From JBBSHE01 sp038253325 (lineage in GTDB: Bacteria; Actinomycetota; Actinomycetes; Propionibacteriales; Nocardioidaceae), in contig JBBSHE010000041.1 of the NCBI GenBank assembly GCA_038253325.1, positions 1-21,710 of the forward strand: a stretch of 21,710 nucleotides of DNA, written 5' to 3'. Positions 1-6,425 of the stretch are shown in pieces. The notes beneath the pieces were generated by a model. The model was not told the origin of the DNA. It did not search any database and saw only the letters and a program-made list of their open reading frames with translations. Numbering within the stretch: the first letter of the stretch is position 1; each line of letters begins with the position of its first letter. A program made the translations under genes and the position numbers.

Positions 1-252
1 CTCGATCTCCGCGCGGTCCTCGGGATCGAACAGGACGCGGTCACCGACCTCGACCGTTCGCACGTTCGTGCCCACGGCCGCAACCCGCGCCCACGCAAGC
101 CGACGGCCCATAGTGGCGGTTGCGGGGATCACGATCCCCGACGACGACCGTCGTTCACCCGATTCGGAGTCGAGCGTCACCAGGATCCGGTCGTGCAGCA
201 TCCTGATCGGAAGTTTCTCGTCGGCGCGATGTTGATCCTTCTTCACGGACAC
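1..252 (-). CDS. GroES-like co-chaperone family protein (partial, C-terminus cut by window edge)
   Basis: Reading the minus strand from GTG at 252 gives 84 codons open to the window edge. The protein contains LPIRMLHDRILVTL, then GGIVIP-like SSGIVIPATATMGRR, then VGTNVRTVEVGDRVLFDPEDRAEIE. This follows the GroES beta-barrel layout (start strand, mobile-loop region, VKVGDxVLF strand). The family is a short GroES paralogue seen in actinobacteria beside DUF3618 genes and is not the groES partner of groEL; its client is unknown to me. The start could be GTG 252, GTG 246 or ATG 201. I prefer 252 because it lies 11 nt after the DUF3618 stop and keeps the charged N-terminal tail; ATG 201 would cut into the first conserved segment. 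It is probably co-transcribed with the DUF3618 gene. Confidence 0.75.
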   Translation of the reverse strand, partial: MSVKKDQHRADEKLPIRMLHDRILVTLDSESGERRSSSGIVIPATATMGRRLAWARVAAVGTNVRTVEVGDRVLFDPEDRAEIE

Positions 253-263
253 GCCTTCGCGGC

Positions 264-518
264 TCAGCCGACGACCTTGCGGAGAAGGACGATGGCAGCG
301 ACGACACCGACGACTATTCCGGCAGCCTTGGCGATCGCGTCGACCTTCGGCTTGCCGTTCGGGTCGACGAACCGGGCCTTGATGCTCGCGACCTGCCGGT
401 TCGCCACGGTCTTGGGGTTGGTGCGGTAGGCGAGCTGGTCGATCGTCCCGGCGAGCCGATCTCGCGTCGTCGCGATGTCGGCGGCAATCTGCTCCGGCGA
501 GCGTGCTTGCGATGCCAC
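264..518 (-). CDS. DUF3618 domain small membrane protein
   Basis: This is an 84-aa protein starting at GTG 518. A very strong Shine-Dalgarno (AGGAGG, about 522-527 on the minus strand) fixes the start, so the much longer open frame upstream is not coding. Residues 8-45 (SPEQIAADIATTRDRLAGTIDQL) form an amphipathic helix typical of DUF3618. Residues about 64-80 (KAAGIVVGVVAAIVLLRKVV) form one membrane segment ending in basic residues. No enzymatic motif is visible. The family is common in actinobacteria next to bcp (I recall Rv2520c/Rv2521 in M. tuberculosis). It lies upstream of the GroES-like gene and divergent from bcp. A role at the membrane is inferred only from the topology. Confidence 0.85.
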   Translation of the reverse strand: MASQARSPEQIAADIATTRDRLAGTIDQLAYRTNPKTVANRQVASIKARFVDPNGKPKVDAIAKAAGIVVGVVAAIVLLRKVVG

Positions 519-582
519 GGTTCCTCCTGATTGCCAACGTCGTGCCCAGTCTCGCATGATCCGCTCGGCCGCGGTGGGCCAG

Positions 583-618
583 GTGGGAGCCACAAGTTCC
601 CACGACACAGCTTCGTGG
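583..618. other. Two overlapping, mutually exclusive hairpins upstream of bcp
   Basis: GTGGGA (583-588) can pair with TCCCAC (598-603), or CCACGA (600-605) can pair with TCGTGG (613-618). The two share bases 600-603, so only one can form at a time. They lie in the 184-nt gap between the divergent DUF3618 and bcp genes, about 85 nt before the bcp ATG. They could be a leader switch or simply chance pairing in GC-rich DNA. No terminator or anti-Shine-Dalgarno partner is obvious. Confidence 0.25.
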
Positions 619-702
619 CAGGATCGGTTCGTCGGCACCGTTGTACGACATCCTCCCCGCAGGCCACCTCGGTGGTCGCCCGACCATCTCGAAGGACCTC
701 CC

Positions 703-1170
703 ATGGCTCGACTGGAACCCGGAGATACCGCCCCCGCGTTCACGTTGTCGGACGACACCGGCAAGCAGGTCAGCTTGTCGGACTATGCTGGACGCGACGT
801 GATCTTGTACGTCTATCCCGCCGCCATGACACCGGGATGCACCACACAGGCGTGCGACTTCCGCGACTCGCTGGACTCGTTGTCGGCCGCCGGTTTCGTG
901 GTGCTCGGCCTCTCGGGTGACTCACCGGCCAAGCTCGCCGAGTTCCGTGCCCGTGAACACCTGACGGTCCCCCTGTTGTCCGATCCGGAATTCACCGTTC
1001 TCCAGGCGTACGGTGCGTACGGCGAGAAGAAGTTGTACGGAAAGACCGTCGTTGGGGTGATCCGTTCGACGTTCCTCATCGACGCCCAGGGCAAGATCGC
1101 CAAGGCCATGTACAACGTCAAGGCGAGTGGGCACGTCGCCAAGCTGCGCCGCGAGCTGTCGATCGCCTGA
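703..1170 (+). CDS. bcp: Thioredoxin-dependent thiol peroxidase, Bcp/PrxQ peroxiredoxin
   Basis: This is a 155-aa cytosolic peroxiredoxin that reduces H2O2 and organic hydroperoxides, using thioredoxin as electron donor. It has the PxxxTPGCxxQxC signature in YPAAMTPGCTTQACDF, with peroxidatic Cys46 and resolving Cys51 five residues later, the atypical 2-Cys arrangement of the Bcp/PrxQ class. The N-terminal LEPGDTAPAFTLSDD and the segment GVIRSTFLIDAQGKI are also typical, and the length is normal. ATG 703 is chosen because it opens directly on the conserved N-terminus and follows GAAGGA at 691. The open frame running further upstream lacks homology. It is divergent from the DUF3618 gene, and a tRNA gene begins 8 nt after its stop, so the two may share a transcript. 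Confidence 0.95.
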   Translation: MARLEPGDTAPAFTLSDDTGKQVSLSDYAGRDVILYVYPAAMTPGCTTQACDFRDSLDSLSAAGFVVLGLSGDSPAKLAEFRAREHLTVPLLSDPEFTVLQAYGAYGEKKLYGKTVVGVIRSTFLIDAQGKIAKAMYNVKASGHVAKLRRELSIA

Positions 1171-1178
1171 CGGCTCTC

Positions 1179-1252
1179 GCGGCCGTAGCCCAATTGGCAG
1201 AGGCACAGGACTTAGGATCCTGCCAGTGTGAGTTCGAGTCTCACCGGCCGCA
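1179..1252 (+). tRNA. tRNA-Leu (anticodon UAG) with a short, class I variable loop
   Basis: The cloverleaf is complete: acceptor GCGGCCG (1179-1185) with CGGCCGC (1245-1251); D-arm GCC/GGC with an 11-nt loop CAATTGGCAGA; anticodon stem CAGGA/TCCTG with loop CTTAGGA (anticodon TAG, 1213-1215); variable loop CCAGT (1223-1227); T-stem GTGAG/CTCAC with loop TTCGAGT; and discriminator A1252. CC follows but the terminal A of CCA is not encoded. The 3-bp D-stem, AATTGGNAGA loop and A73 are leucine-type. However, tRNA-Leu is normally class II with a long variable arm, and here that arm is only 5 nt. No promoter of its own is seen in the 8 nt after bcp. Confidence 0.93.
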
Positions 1253-1266
1253 CCGGCGTCACCGAC

Positions 1267-1272
1267 TAGGGT
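1267..1272 (+). promoter_or_regulatory. -10 box for the AIM24 gene (leaderless)
   Basis: TAGGGT matches the actinobacterial TANNNT -10 box and lies 6 nt before ATG 1279. This would start the transcript at or next to the start codon. No Shine-Dalgarno precedes the ATG, which agrees with leaderless translation. The box lies 14 nt after the tRNA. Confidence 0.5.
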
Positions 1273-1278
1273 CGCCGC

Positions 1279-1959
1279 ATGCAGATCGAGATACGCCACA
1301 ACCCGGGCTTCGCCGCAGCCCGCTGCCTGCTGGCGCCCGGGGAGTCCATCAAAGCCGAAGCCGGTGCCATGATGGCGACGTCCGCGGGCGTCGCCATCGA
1401 AGCCAGGGCAACGGGCGGGATCATGAAGTCGCTGAAGCGCAGCGTGCTCGGCGGCGAGTCGTTCTTCATCACGTCATACACGGCGCCGCAGCAAGGCGGC
1501 TGGGTCGACTTCGCTGCCCGCCTTCCCGGCGATGCGGTAGGGCTGCCCGTGACCGACGGCCTCAACATCACCCGCGGGAGCTATCTCTGCTCCGAGGGTG
1601 GTATCGAGATCGATACGTCGTGGGGAGGGTTCAAGAACCTCGCCGGTGGCGAAGGCGGATTCCTTGTCCGAGCCTCCGGGCAGGGCCAGGTCGTGCTGGC
1701 GGCATACGGCGCGATCGACGTGGTCGACCTCGACCCGGACGAGACGATCGTCGTCGACTCGGGTCACATGGTCGCTTGGGACAACACCGTGCGCACCGCG
1801 CTGCGGCGCGCCGCGCAGGGTGGGCTCGTCCAGTCGGCGAAGAGCGGCGAAGGCTTCGTCTTCGACCTGATCGGGCCGGGACGGATCTGGACCCAGACGC
1901 GCAACCCGAGCGAGTACATCGCCTGGCTGACGAACGTCCTGCCGTTCAGCCGGCAGTAG
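1279..1959 (+). CDS. AIM24 family protein (TIGR00266/DUF124-like)
   Basis: The protein has 226 aa. Its sequence is a chain of short beta strands and glycines, including LLAPGESIKAEAGAMMAT near residues 17-34, ATGGIMKSLKRSVLGGESFF near 44-63 and GGFLVRASGQGQVVLAAYG near 125-143. These are hallmarks of the AIM24 (tryptophan RNA-binding attenuator-like) fold named after the yeast mitochondrial protein. The biochemical role of bacterial members is not established. There is no signal peptide or membrane segment. The start is set by the -10 box 6 nt upstream. The gene is convergent with rdgB, and the stop codons are only 19 nt apart with no visible terminator hairpin. Confidence 0.88.
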   Translation: MQIEIRHNPGFAAARCLLAPGESIKAEAGAMMATSAGVAIEARATGGIMKSLKRSVLGGESFFITSYTAPQQGGWVDFAARLPGDAVGLPVTDGLNITRGSYLCSEGGIEIDTSWGGFKNLAGGEGGFLVRASGQGQVVLAAYGAIDVVDLDPDETIVVDSGHMVAWDNTVRTALRRAAQGGLVQSAKSGEGFVFDLIGPGRIWTQTRNPSEYIAWLTNVLPFSRQ

Positions 1960-1978
1960 ATCCCACGTCCCGGCGAGA

Positions 1979-2572
1979 TCAGAGCTTCGCGAGGTACGGC
2001 AACATGGCGCGCAGGGCCTTTCCGCGGTGGCTGATCGCGTCCTTGTCCTCGATCGACAGCTCGGCGGTCGAGACGTCGTACCCGTCGGCCGCGAACACCG
2101 CGTCGTACCCGAACCCGCCCTCGCCACGCTTCTCCTGCAGAATCCGCCCTCGCATCGACCCGAACGTGAGCTCATACGTCCCATCCGGGTGACACAGTGC
2201 GACGGCGCACCGGAACTCGGCACCGCGGTCCGGCTCGGCGACTCCGTCGAGCTGGGCAAGCAGCAACGCGTTGTTGGCCTCGTCGTCCCGATCCGGTCCT
2301 GCCCAGCGTGCCGAGCGGACGCCCGGCATCTGGTTGAGGGCATCCACGCACAGCCCACTGTCGTCGGCGAGACATGGATGTCCGGTCGCTTCGACCGCGA
2401 ACCTGGCCTTGAGGAGCGCGTTGCCCTCGAACGTCGGCTCGGTTTCGTCCGGCTCATCGTACGACCCGACGTCGTCGAGGCCGACCACGGTCAGCGGCGT
2501 GATGGGCTCGACGATCCGCCGCAGCTCATCGAGCTTCTTGAGGTTGTGTGAGGCCAAGACGAGCTGGGTCAC
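1979..2572 (-). CDS. rdgB: Non-canonical purine NTP pyrophosphatase (dITP/XTP pyrophosphatase, RdgB/HAM1)
   Basis: This 197-aa enzyme hydrolyses dITP, ITP and XTP to the monophosphate plus PPi and keeps deaminated purines out of DNA and RNA. Visible motifs are the N-terminal LVLASHNLKKLDEL (SHN, residues 8-10), TFEGNALLKA, the catalytic acidic motif CLADDSGLCVDAL (Asp70/Asp71), RSARWAG, GEGGFGYDAVF and the C-terminal SHRGKAL. The start is GTG 2572, which overlaps the rph TGA by 4 nt (GTGA) and begins right at the conserved first strand. It is translationally coupled to rph, a standard bacterial pairing. Length is normal. Confidence 0.95.
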   Translation of the reverse strand: MTQLVLASHNLKKLDELRRIVEPITPLTVVGLDDVGSYDEPDETEPTFEGNALLKARFAVEATGHPCLADDSGLCVDALNQMPGVRSARWAGPDRDDEANNALLLAQLDGVAEPDRGAEFRCAVALCHPDGTYELTFGSMRGRILQEKRGEGGFGYDAVFAADGYDVSTAELSIEDKDAISHRGKALRAMLPYLAKL

Positions 2573-3288
2573 GAGCCGAGCGCCTCCTGTTGCAACACCG
2601 TGAGCCGCGCGCATCCGGTGGCAGCAAGGGCGAGGAGCGCGTCGAGGGTCGGCCTCGCGAATGGCTCACCCTCGGCGGTTCCCTGCACCTCGACGAACCG
2701 CCCGTCGCCGGTCATCACGACGTTCATGTCGGTGCCGGCACGAACGTCCTCCTCGTACGGCAGGTCGAGTCTCGGCTCGTCGTCGATGACGCCCACCGAT
2801 ACTGCGGCGACCGATCCGGTCAGTGGCTCGCCGGCGAGAGCCCCCTTGGCATACAGATGCGCGACCGCGTCGACCAGCGCAACGTACGCACCGGTGATTG
2901 CCGCGGTGCGGGTGCCGCCGTCGGCTTGCAGGACGTCACAGTCGACAATGATCGTGTTCTCGCCCAGCGCCTTGTAGTCGACGACTGCGCGTAGCGACCG
3001 GCCGACAAGCCGGGAGATCTCGTGGGTCCGCCCGCCGATCCGGCCCTTGACCGACTCCCGGTCCGAGCGGGTGTTCGTCGAGCTCGGCAGCATCGCGTAC
3101 TCGGCGGTGACCCAGCCCAGCCCCGAGCCCTTGCGCCATCGGGGTACGCCGATCGACGCGCTCGCCGCGCACAGGACCCGGGTCCGTCCGAACTCCACGA
3201 GGACGGACCCCGCGGCGTGGTCGAGCCAGTGCCGGGCGAAACGGATCGGGCGCAGTTCATCGGACTGCCGGCCATCGGCTCTCGTCAT
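2569..3288 (-). CDS. rph: Ribonuclease PH
   Basis: This 239-aa phosphorolytic 3'-5' exoribonuclease trims tRNA 3' ends in the cytosol as a hexamer. Motifs are the N-terminal RADGRQSDELRPIRF, GSVLVEFGRTRVLCAAS, RTHEISRLVGRSLRAVVD (phosphate and RNA-binding Args), DGGTRTAAITGAYVAL and DLPYEEDVRAGTDMNVVMTG. Length and order match the family. ATG 3288 opens on the conserved N-terminus. A TAGGGT box lies 9 nt upstream, with GGAGA between, so the leader is at most a few nt. It overlaps rdgB by 4 nt downstream. Upstream it is separated from the MBL gene by a 74-nt gap that holds a hairpin repeat. Confidence 0.96.
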   Translation of the reverse strand: MTRADGRQSDELRPIRFARHWLDHAAGSVLVEFGRTRVLCAASASIGVPRWRKGSGLGWVTAEYAMLPSSTNTRSDRESVKGRIGGRTHEISRLVGRSLRAVVDYKALGENTIIVDCDVLQADGGTRTAAITGAYVALVDAVAHLYAKGALAGEPLTGSVAAVSVGVIDDEPRLDLPYEEDVRAGTDMNVVMTGDGRFVEVQGTAEGEPFARPTLDALLALAATGCARLTVLQQEALGS

Positions 3289-3297
3289 GGTCTCCGG

Positions 3298-3303
3298 ACC
3301 CTA
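3298..3303 (-). promoter_or_regulatory. -10 box for rph
   Basis: On the minus strand TAGGGT (3303 to 3298) is followed by 9 nt and ATG 3288. The matching -35 region would fall near 3321-3326, inside the hairpin repeat 3310-3359, so that element overlaps the rph promoter as well as the end of the upstream gene. Confidence 0.4.
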
Positions 3304-3309
3304 CTCTCA

Positions 3310-3359
3310 GACTTGTCGGCGCGTCATCGGGTCGGGACCCCATGGCGTACCGACAAGTC
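3310..3359 (-). repeat. 50-nt hairpin repeat, copy 1 (REP-like or terminator-like)
   Basis: Perfect 10-bp outer arms, GACTTGTCGG (3310-3319) and CCGACAAGTC (3350-3359), enclose a smaller inner stem GGGT/ACCC (3329-3332 with 3337-3340). It begins 3 nt beyond the stop codon of the minus-strand MBL gene. A second copy of exactly the same length, 41/50 identical by my alignment, lies at 20188-20237, again just after a minus-strand stop. No T-tract follows. Confidence 0.75.
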
Positions 3360-3362
3360 GGG

Positions 3363-4121
3363 TCAGACGTCGTACGTCGCCCCGGCCACGGTGACCTCGA
3401 GGTCCCCTGAGTACGCCGGACGCGCGTCCGCGAGCACGTCGGCGGCGTCGTACCACGGTGGGACGTGGGTCAGCAGCAGCCGCCCGACGCCGGCTTTGGT
3501 GGCCGCCTCGGCGGCCTCGCGACCGGTGAGGTGGATTCCGGGCGGATTGTCCTCGCCCTCGAGGAACGCGGACTCGGCGAGAAGGAGGTCGGCGCCATTG
3601 GCGAGGTCGACGAGGGAAGAACACGGTGCGGTGTCCCCGGAATAGACGAGCGAGCGCCCGCCGGCGCTGAGCCGGAGCGCGTACGCGGTGACGGGGTGCT
3701 CGACCCGGCTCACTTCGACCGTGAAGGGCCCCACGGCGAACGGGTGCTTGGGATAGGGACGGAAGTCGAACTCGCCGGTCATCCCAGGCTCGGAGTCGAG
3801 TCCGTACGCCTGCGCGAGCCGTTCGGCGGCAGCGTCCGGGCCCCAGACGGGCAACCGGGCGAACGGCCCGTCGGGATGGTACCGGCGAAGCACGTAGTAC
3901 GCCGTGAAGTCGATGCAGTGGTCTGGGTGGAGGTGCGACAGCAGAGCGGCGTCGATGTGCAGGGGGTCGACGACTCGCTGGAGCGCGCCCAGCGCACCGT
4001 TGCCGAGGTCGAGGAGCACCCGGTAGGTGCGCCCCTCGAACGGCGCCTCCACCAGATAGCAGCTCGCGGGTGAGTCGGGACCCGGGTACGAACCGGAGCA
4101 TCCGACGGTGGTGAGCCTCAC
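3363..4121 (-). CDS. MBL-fold metallohydrolase, Rv1339-like (possible cyclic nucleotide phosphodiesterase)
   Basis: This 252-aa protein carries the metallo-beta-lactamase motif HLHPDH (His63, His65, Asp67, His68), plus LVYSGDTAPCSSL (a bridging Asp), LLAESAFL, and a late LLTHVPPW supplying the last His. It begins LTTVGCSGSYPGPDSPASCYLVE, the signature of the subfamily next to murI that includes M. tuberculosis Rv1339. I recall Rv1339 being reported as an atypical cAMP phosphodiesterase. The substrate of this copy is inferred, and tRNase Z-like activity is an alternative. GTG 4121 is chosen because it overlaps the murI stop as GTGA and begins at the first beta strand. A hairpin repeat follows the stop. 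Confidence 0.85.
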   Translation of the reverse strand: MRLTTVGCSGSYPGPDSPASCYLVEAPFEGRTYRVLLDLGNGALGALQRVVDPLHIDAALLSHLHPDHCIDFTAYYVLRRYHPDGPFARLPVWGPDAAAERLAQAYGLDSEPGMTGEFDFRPYPKHPFAVGPFTVEVSRVEHPVTAYALRLSAGGRSLVYSGDTAPCSSLVDLANGADLLLAESAFLEGEDNPPGIHLTGREAAEAATKAGVGRLLLTHVPPWYDAADVLADARPAYSGDLEVTVAGATYDV

Positions 4122-4924
4122 ACGCCCACCCACGAGAACTGGTCCACGACCTGGAGCTCGGGACCCAAGAAGCGCCTGCCGATCGCCGCGAAATCCGCCG
4201 GTTGTCCGGTCGTGAGGAATCGGTGGACCGGTGGCGGCAGGCCGGGATCGCGCTCCAGGCCGTTCCGGACGAGCAGCGCGTAGACCTCCTTGGCCGACTC
4301 CTCGGCGCTGGACACCAAGGTGACCTCGTCACCCATCACGTACGACAGGACGCCCGTCAGCAGGGGGTAGTGCGTGCAGCCGAGGACCACCGTGTCGACG
4401 TTGGCGGCCAGCAATGGGCGGAGGTACTCGCGCGCAACCCGGATGAGTTCCGCACCGCTGGTGACGCCCGCCTCTACGAACTCGACGAACCGCGGGCACG
4501 ACTGCGTCACGAGCCGGATCTGCGGTGCGGCAGCGAACGCGTCGTCGTAGGCCATCGACGAGGCGGTGGCCTGCGTGCAGATGACGCCGACGCGGCCGTT
4601 GCGGGTCGCGGCAACGGCCCGACGGGCAGCGGGCAGGATCACCTCGACGACCGGGACGTCGTAACGCTCGCGGGCGTCGCGCAGGACGGCGGCACTCGCG
4701 GAGTTGCACGCGATGACGAGGGCCTTCACACCGTGGGCCACCAGGTGGTCGAGACACTCGAGGGCGTACTCGCGCACCTCCCCGATCGGCTTCGGGCCGT
4801 ACGGCTGACGCGCCGTGTCACCGAGGTAGACCACCGGCTCATGCGGCAACTGGTCGAGTACGGCGCGCGCAACGGTCAGACCGCCGAACCCCGAGTCGAA
4901 GATGCCGAGCGGTGCGTCTGCCAC
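4118..4924 (-). CDS. murI: Glutamate racemase
   Basis: This 268-aa cytosolic enzyme makes D-glutamate for peptidoglycan. Both catalytic cysteines are present: Cys73 in VIACNSASA and Cys184 in LGCTHYPLL. The N-terminal GIFDSGFGGLTVAR and YLGDTARQPYG, which binds the substrate carboxylate, are intact. GTG 4924 sits 6 nt after a TAGGCT box, so the transcript is probably leaderless; GGGAG also lies immediately before it. The last bases overlap the MBL gene start by 4 nt. This gene heads the murI-MBL-rph-rdgB set. The 187-nt gap upstream, back to the end of the oxidase gene, shows only this promoter. Confidence 0.96.
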   Translation of the reverse strand: MADAPLGIFDSGFGGLTVARAVLDQLPHEPVVYLGDTARQPYGPKPIGEVREYALECLDHLVAHGVKALVIACNSASAAVLRDARERYDVPVVEVILPAARRAVAATRNGRVGVICTQATASSMAYDDAFAAAPQIRLVTQSCPRFVEFVEAGVTSGAELIRVAREYLRPLLAANVDTVVLGCTHYPLLTGVLSYVMGDEVTLVSSAEESAKEVYALLVRNGLERDPGLPPPVHRFLTTGQPADFAAIGRRFLGPELQVVDQFSWVGV

Positions 4925-4930
4925 TCCCTG

Positions 4931-4936
4931 AGCCTA
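4931..4936 (-). promoter_or_regulatory. -10 box for murI (leaderless)
   Basis: TAGGCT on the minus strand (4936 to 4931) is followed by 6 nt and GTG 4924. The same box and spacing recur before the gene at 21602. No clear -35 is visible. Confidence 0.45.
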
Positions 4937-5111
4937 CGGGGCGACGGGACGGACACGGTGCAGATGGGAGCAATGCCACACCGTCGAACCCGGGTTGAGG
5001 CACCGCGGAGCAGCGATCAGTGGTGAGAACGATCTTGCCGGGTCGGCTAGCGGACCACGACCCATCATTGGCAGAGTCTCGTGGCGCGGTGCCCGTGGCC
5101 GGACCGAACGC

Positions 5112-6074
5112 TTAGCACTGCTGCGCGAGTTGACTGGCCTCCCGGGCGCATCCCCAGGACAGGCTCACGCCACTGCCGCCGTGCCCGTAGTTGTGGACGC
5201 AGTGCGTCCCATCAAGTGATTCCGCCTCGACGCGCACGGCCGGACGGTCGGGGCGTAACCCGACGACGGTTTCGATCACCTTGGCGGCGCGGAGCCGGGG
5301 CTCGACCTGGCGGCATCGTTGCAGGATCCGATCGGTCACCTCGGGGTCCGGGCTGCGGTCCCAGCGACCGGCGATGCTGATGCCACCGCAGACCACGCGT
5401 TCGGGGTGGGGGAAGTAGCTGGTCCATTCCGAACCCGTGCTCAGCTCCATGAACAGTTGATCCAGGCCGGGGTTCGTGAGCACGACGTGTTGGCCGAATA
5501 CCGGGCGCAGCGTGTCGTCGTGCGCCAGTTCGCGAGCGCCGAGACCGGCACAGTTCACCACGATCGGTGCGAACTCGGCGGCCTCGGTCAGTGACCGCAC
5601 CGGATGGGTCTCGATCTCGCCTCCTGCTGCGGCCAGTCGCCGGGTCAGATAGTCGAGGTAGCGGGGCATGTCGATCAGGGGCATGGTGGCGCGGAACCCG
5701 GCGCTGAAGCCTTCGGGCACGTCGATCGGATCGGCCGGCGCCAGGTCGGGGATCAGCTTCACCGGTGGCGGGATATCGCCGGTCGCAGGCAGCTCACCGA
5801 CGGTCAATGCCGGTGCCATGCGCACGCCGGTGGCGGGGTCCTGCGCCAGTTCGCGGAATACGCGCAGCGAGTGTTCGGTCCAGGCCAGCGTCTTGGCGAC
5901 CGGTCCCTGGAAGGCAGGGCCCCACAGAGCGCCGGCCACGGCCGACGTCGTCGCCTGCGGCAGGTCGGCCGTCCATACCCGCACCGGCCGCCCCTCCTCG
6001 GCCAGGCACACGGCGGTCGTCAACCCACTCACTCCGGCGCCGACCACCACGACCCGTTCAGCAGTGTTCGCCAT
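5112..6074 (-). CDS. FAD-dependent D-amino-acid oxidase family protein
   Basis: The protein has 320 aa. Residues 5-35 (RVVVVGAGVSGLTTAVCLAEEG) form the Rossmann dinucleotide-binding site for FAD. The middle contains PLIDMPRYLDYLTRRL and IVVNCAGLGARELA. The C-terminus has ETVVGLRPDRPAVRVE, with the Arg that binds the substrate carboxylate in D-amino-acid oxidases, and HNYGHGGSGVSLSWG, the second FAD-contact motif. The likely reaction is oxidative deamination of D-amino acids to 2-oxo acids, NH3 and H2O2; substrate range is not readable, and a D-aspartate oxidase is an alternative. There is no export signal. ATG 6074 lies 4 nt after the GNAT stop, so it is the last gene of prs-GNAT-oxidase. It is next to murI but not in its transcript. 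Confidence 0.88.
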   Translation of the reverse strand: MANTAERVVVVGAGVSGLTTAVCLAEEGRPVRVWTADLPQATTSAVAGALWGPAFQGPVAKTLAWTEHSLRVFRELAQDPATGVRMAPALTVGELPATGDIPPPVKLIPDLAPADPIDVPEGFSAGFRATMPLIDMPRYLDYLTRRLAAAGGEIETHPVRSLTEAAEFAPIVVNCAGLGARELAHDDTLRPVFGQHVVLTNPGLDQLFMELSTGSEWTSYFPHPERVVCGGISIAGRWDRSPDPEVTDRILQRCRQVEPRLRAAKVIETVVGLRPDRPAVRVEAESLDGTHCVHNYGHGGSGVSLSWGCAREASQLAQQC

Positions 6075-6078
6075 GGCG

Positions 6079-6423
6079 TCAGATCGACGGTAGGTCGAAC
6101 TGCTCACGATCATCGCGGGCGACCAGGTCGAGGTCGTCGGGGTGCTTTCGCAGGTACGCGGCCACGAACGGGCAGTAGGGGCGTACCCCGAGGCCGGCGC
6201 GCCGGGTGTCTTCGAGAGCATGGCGGACCAGTACCGAGCCGAGCCCCTCGCCTGCGAACCGCGGGTCGATCTCGGTGTGCGTGAACGACCGGACGCCCGC
6301 GCGGTCGCGATACGCGGCGACGCCCGCTCGATCGTCTCCCACCGACACCTCGTACGCTCCGGCATCCGGGTTGTCGCAGACGACGGGTGCACGTGCGTTG
6401 GGGTCTTCCCGCGCTGTCGCCAC
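6079..6423 (-). CDS. Small GNAT-like acetyltransferase (Acetyltransf_CG type)
   Basis: The protein has 114 aa. After a short variable N-terminus it shows YEVSVGDDRAGVAAYRDRAGVRSFTHTEIDPRFAGEGLGSVLVRHALEDTR in outline, ending in VRPYCPFVAAYLRKHPD. The segments FTHTEIDPRFAGEGLGS and PYCPFVAAYLRKHP are the signature of the compact YjdJ/GATD1-like GNAT family (PF14542), which has a conserved Cys. Substrates are unknown. The GTG at 6423 lies only 2 nt after the prs stop, and the gene ends 4 nt before the oxidase start, so the three are almost certainly one operon. Confidence 0.87.
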   Translation of the reverse strand: MATAREDPNARAPVVCDNPDAGAYEVSVGDDRAGVAAYRDRAGVRSFTHTEIDPRFAGEGLGSVLVRHALEDTRRAGLGVRPYCPFVAAYLRKHPDDLDLVARDDREQFDLPSI

Positions 6424-6425
6424 GG

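Noticed and set aside
1960..1978. Terminator between convergent AIM24 and rdgB
   Set aside because: The 19-nt gap has no stem worth calling.
4925..5111. Possible tRNA or small gene in the murI-oxidase gap, because of AACCCGGGTT and GGTTCGA-like sequence
   Set aside because: No acceptor or anticodon stem can be paired and no coding frame has a start with a ribosome site; only the murI -10 box is supported.
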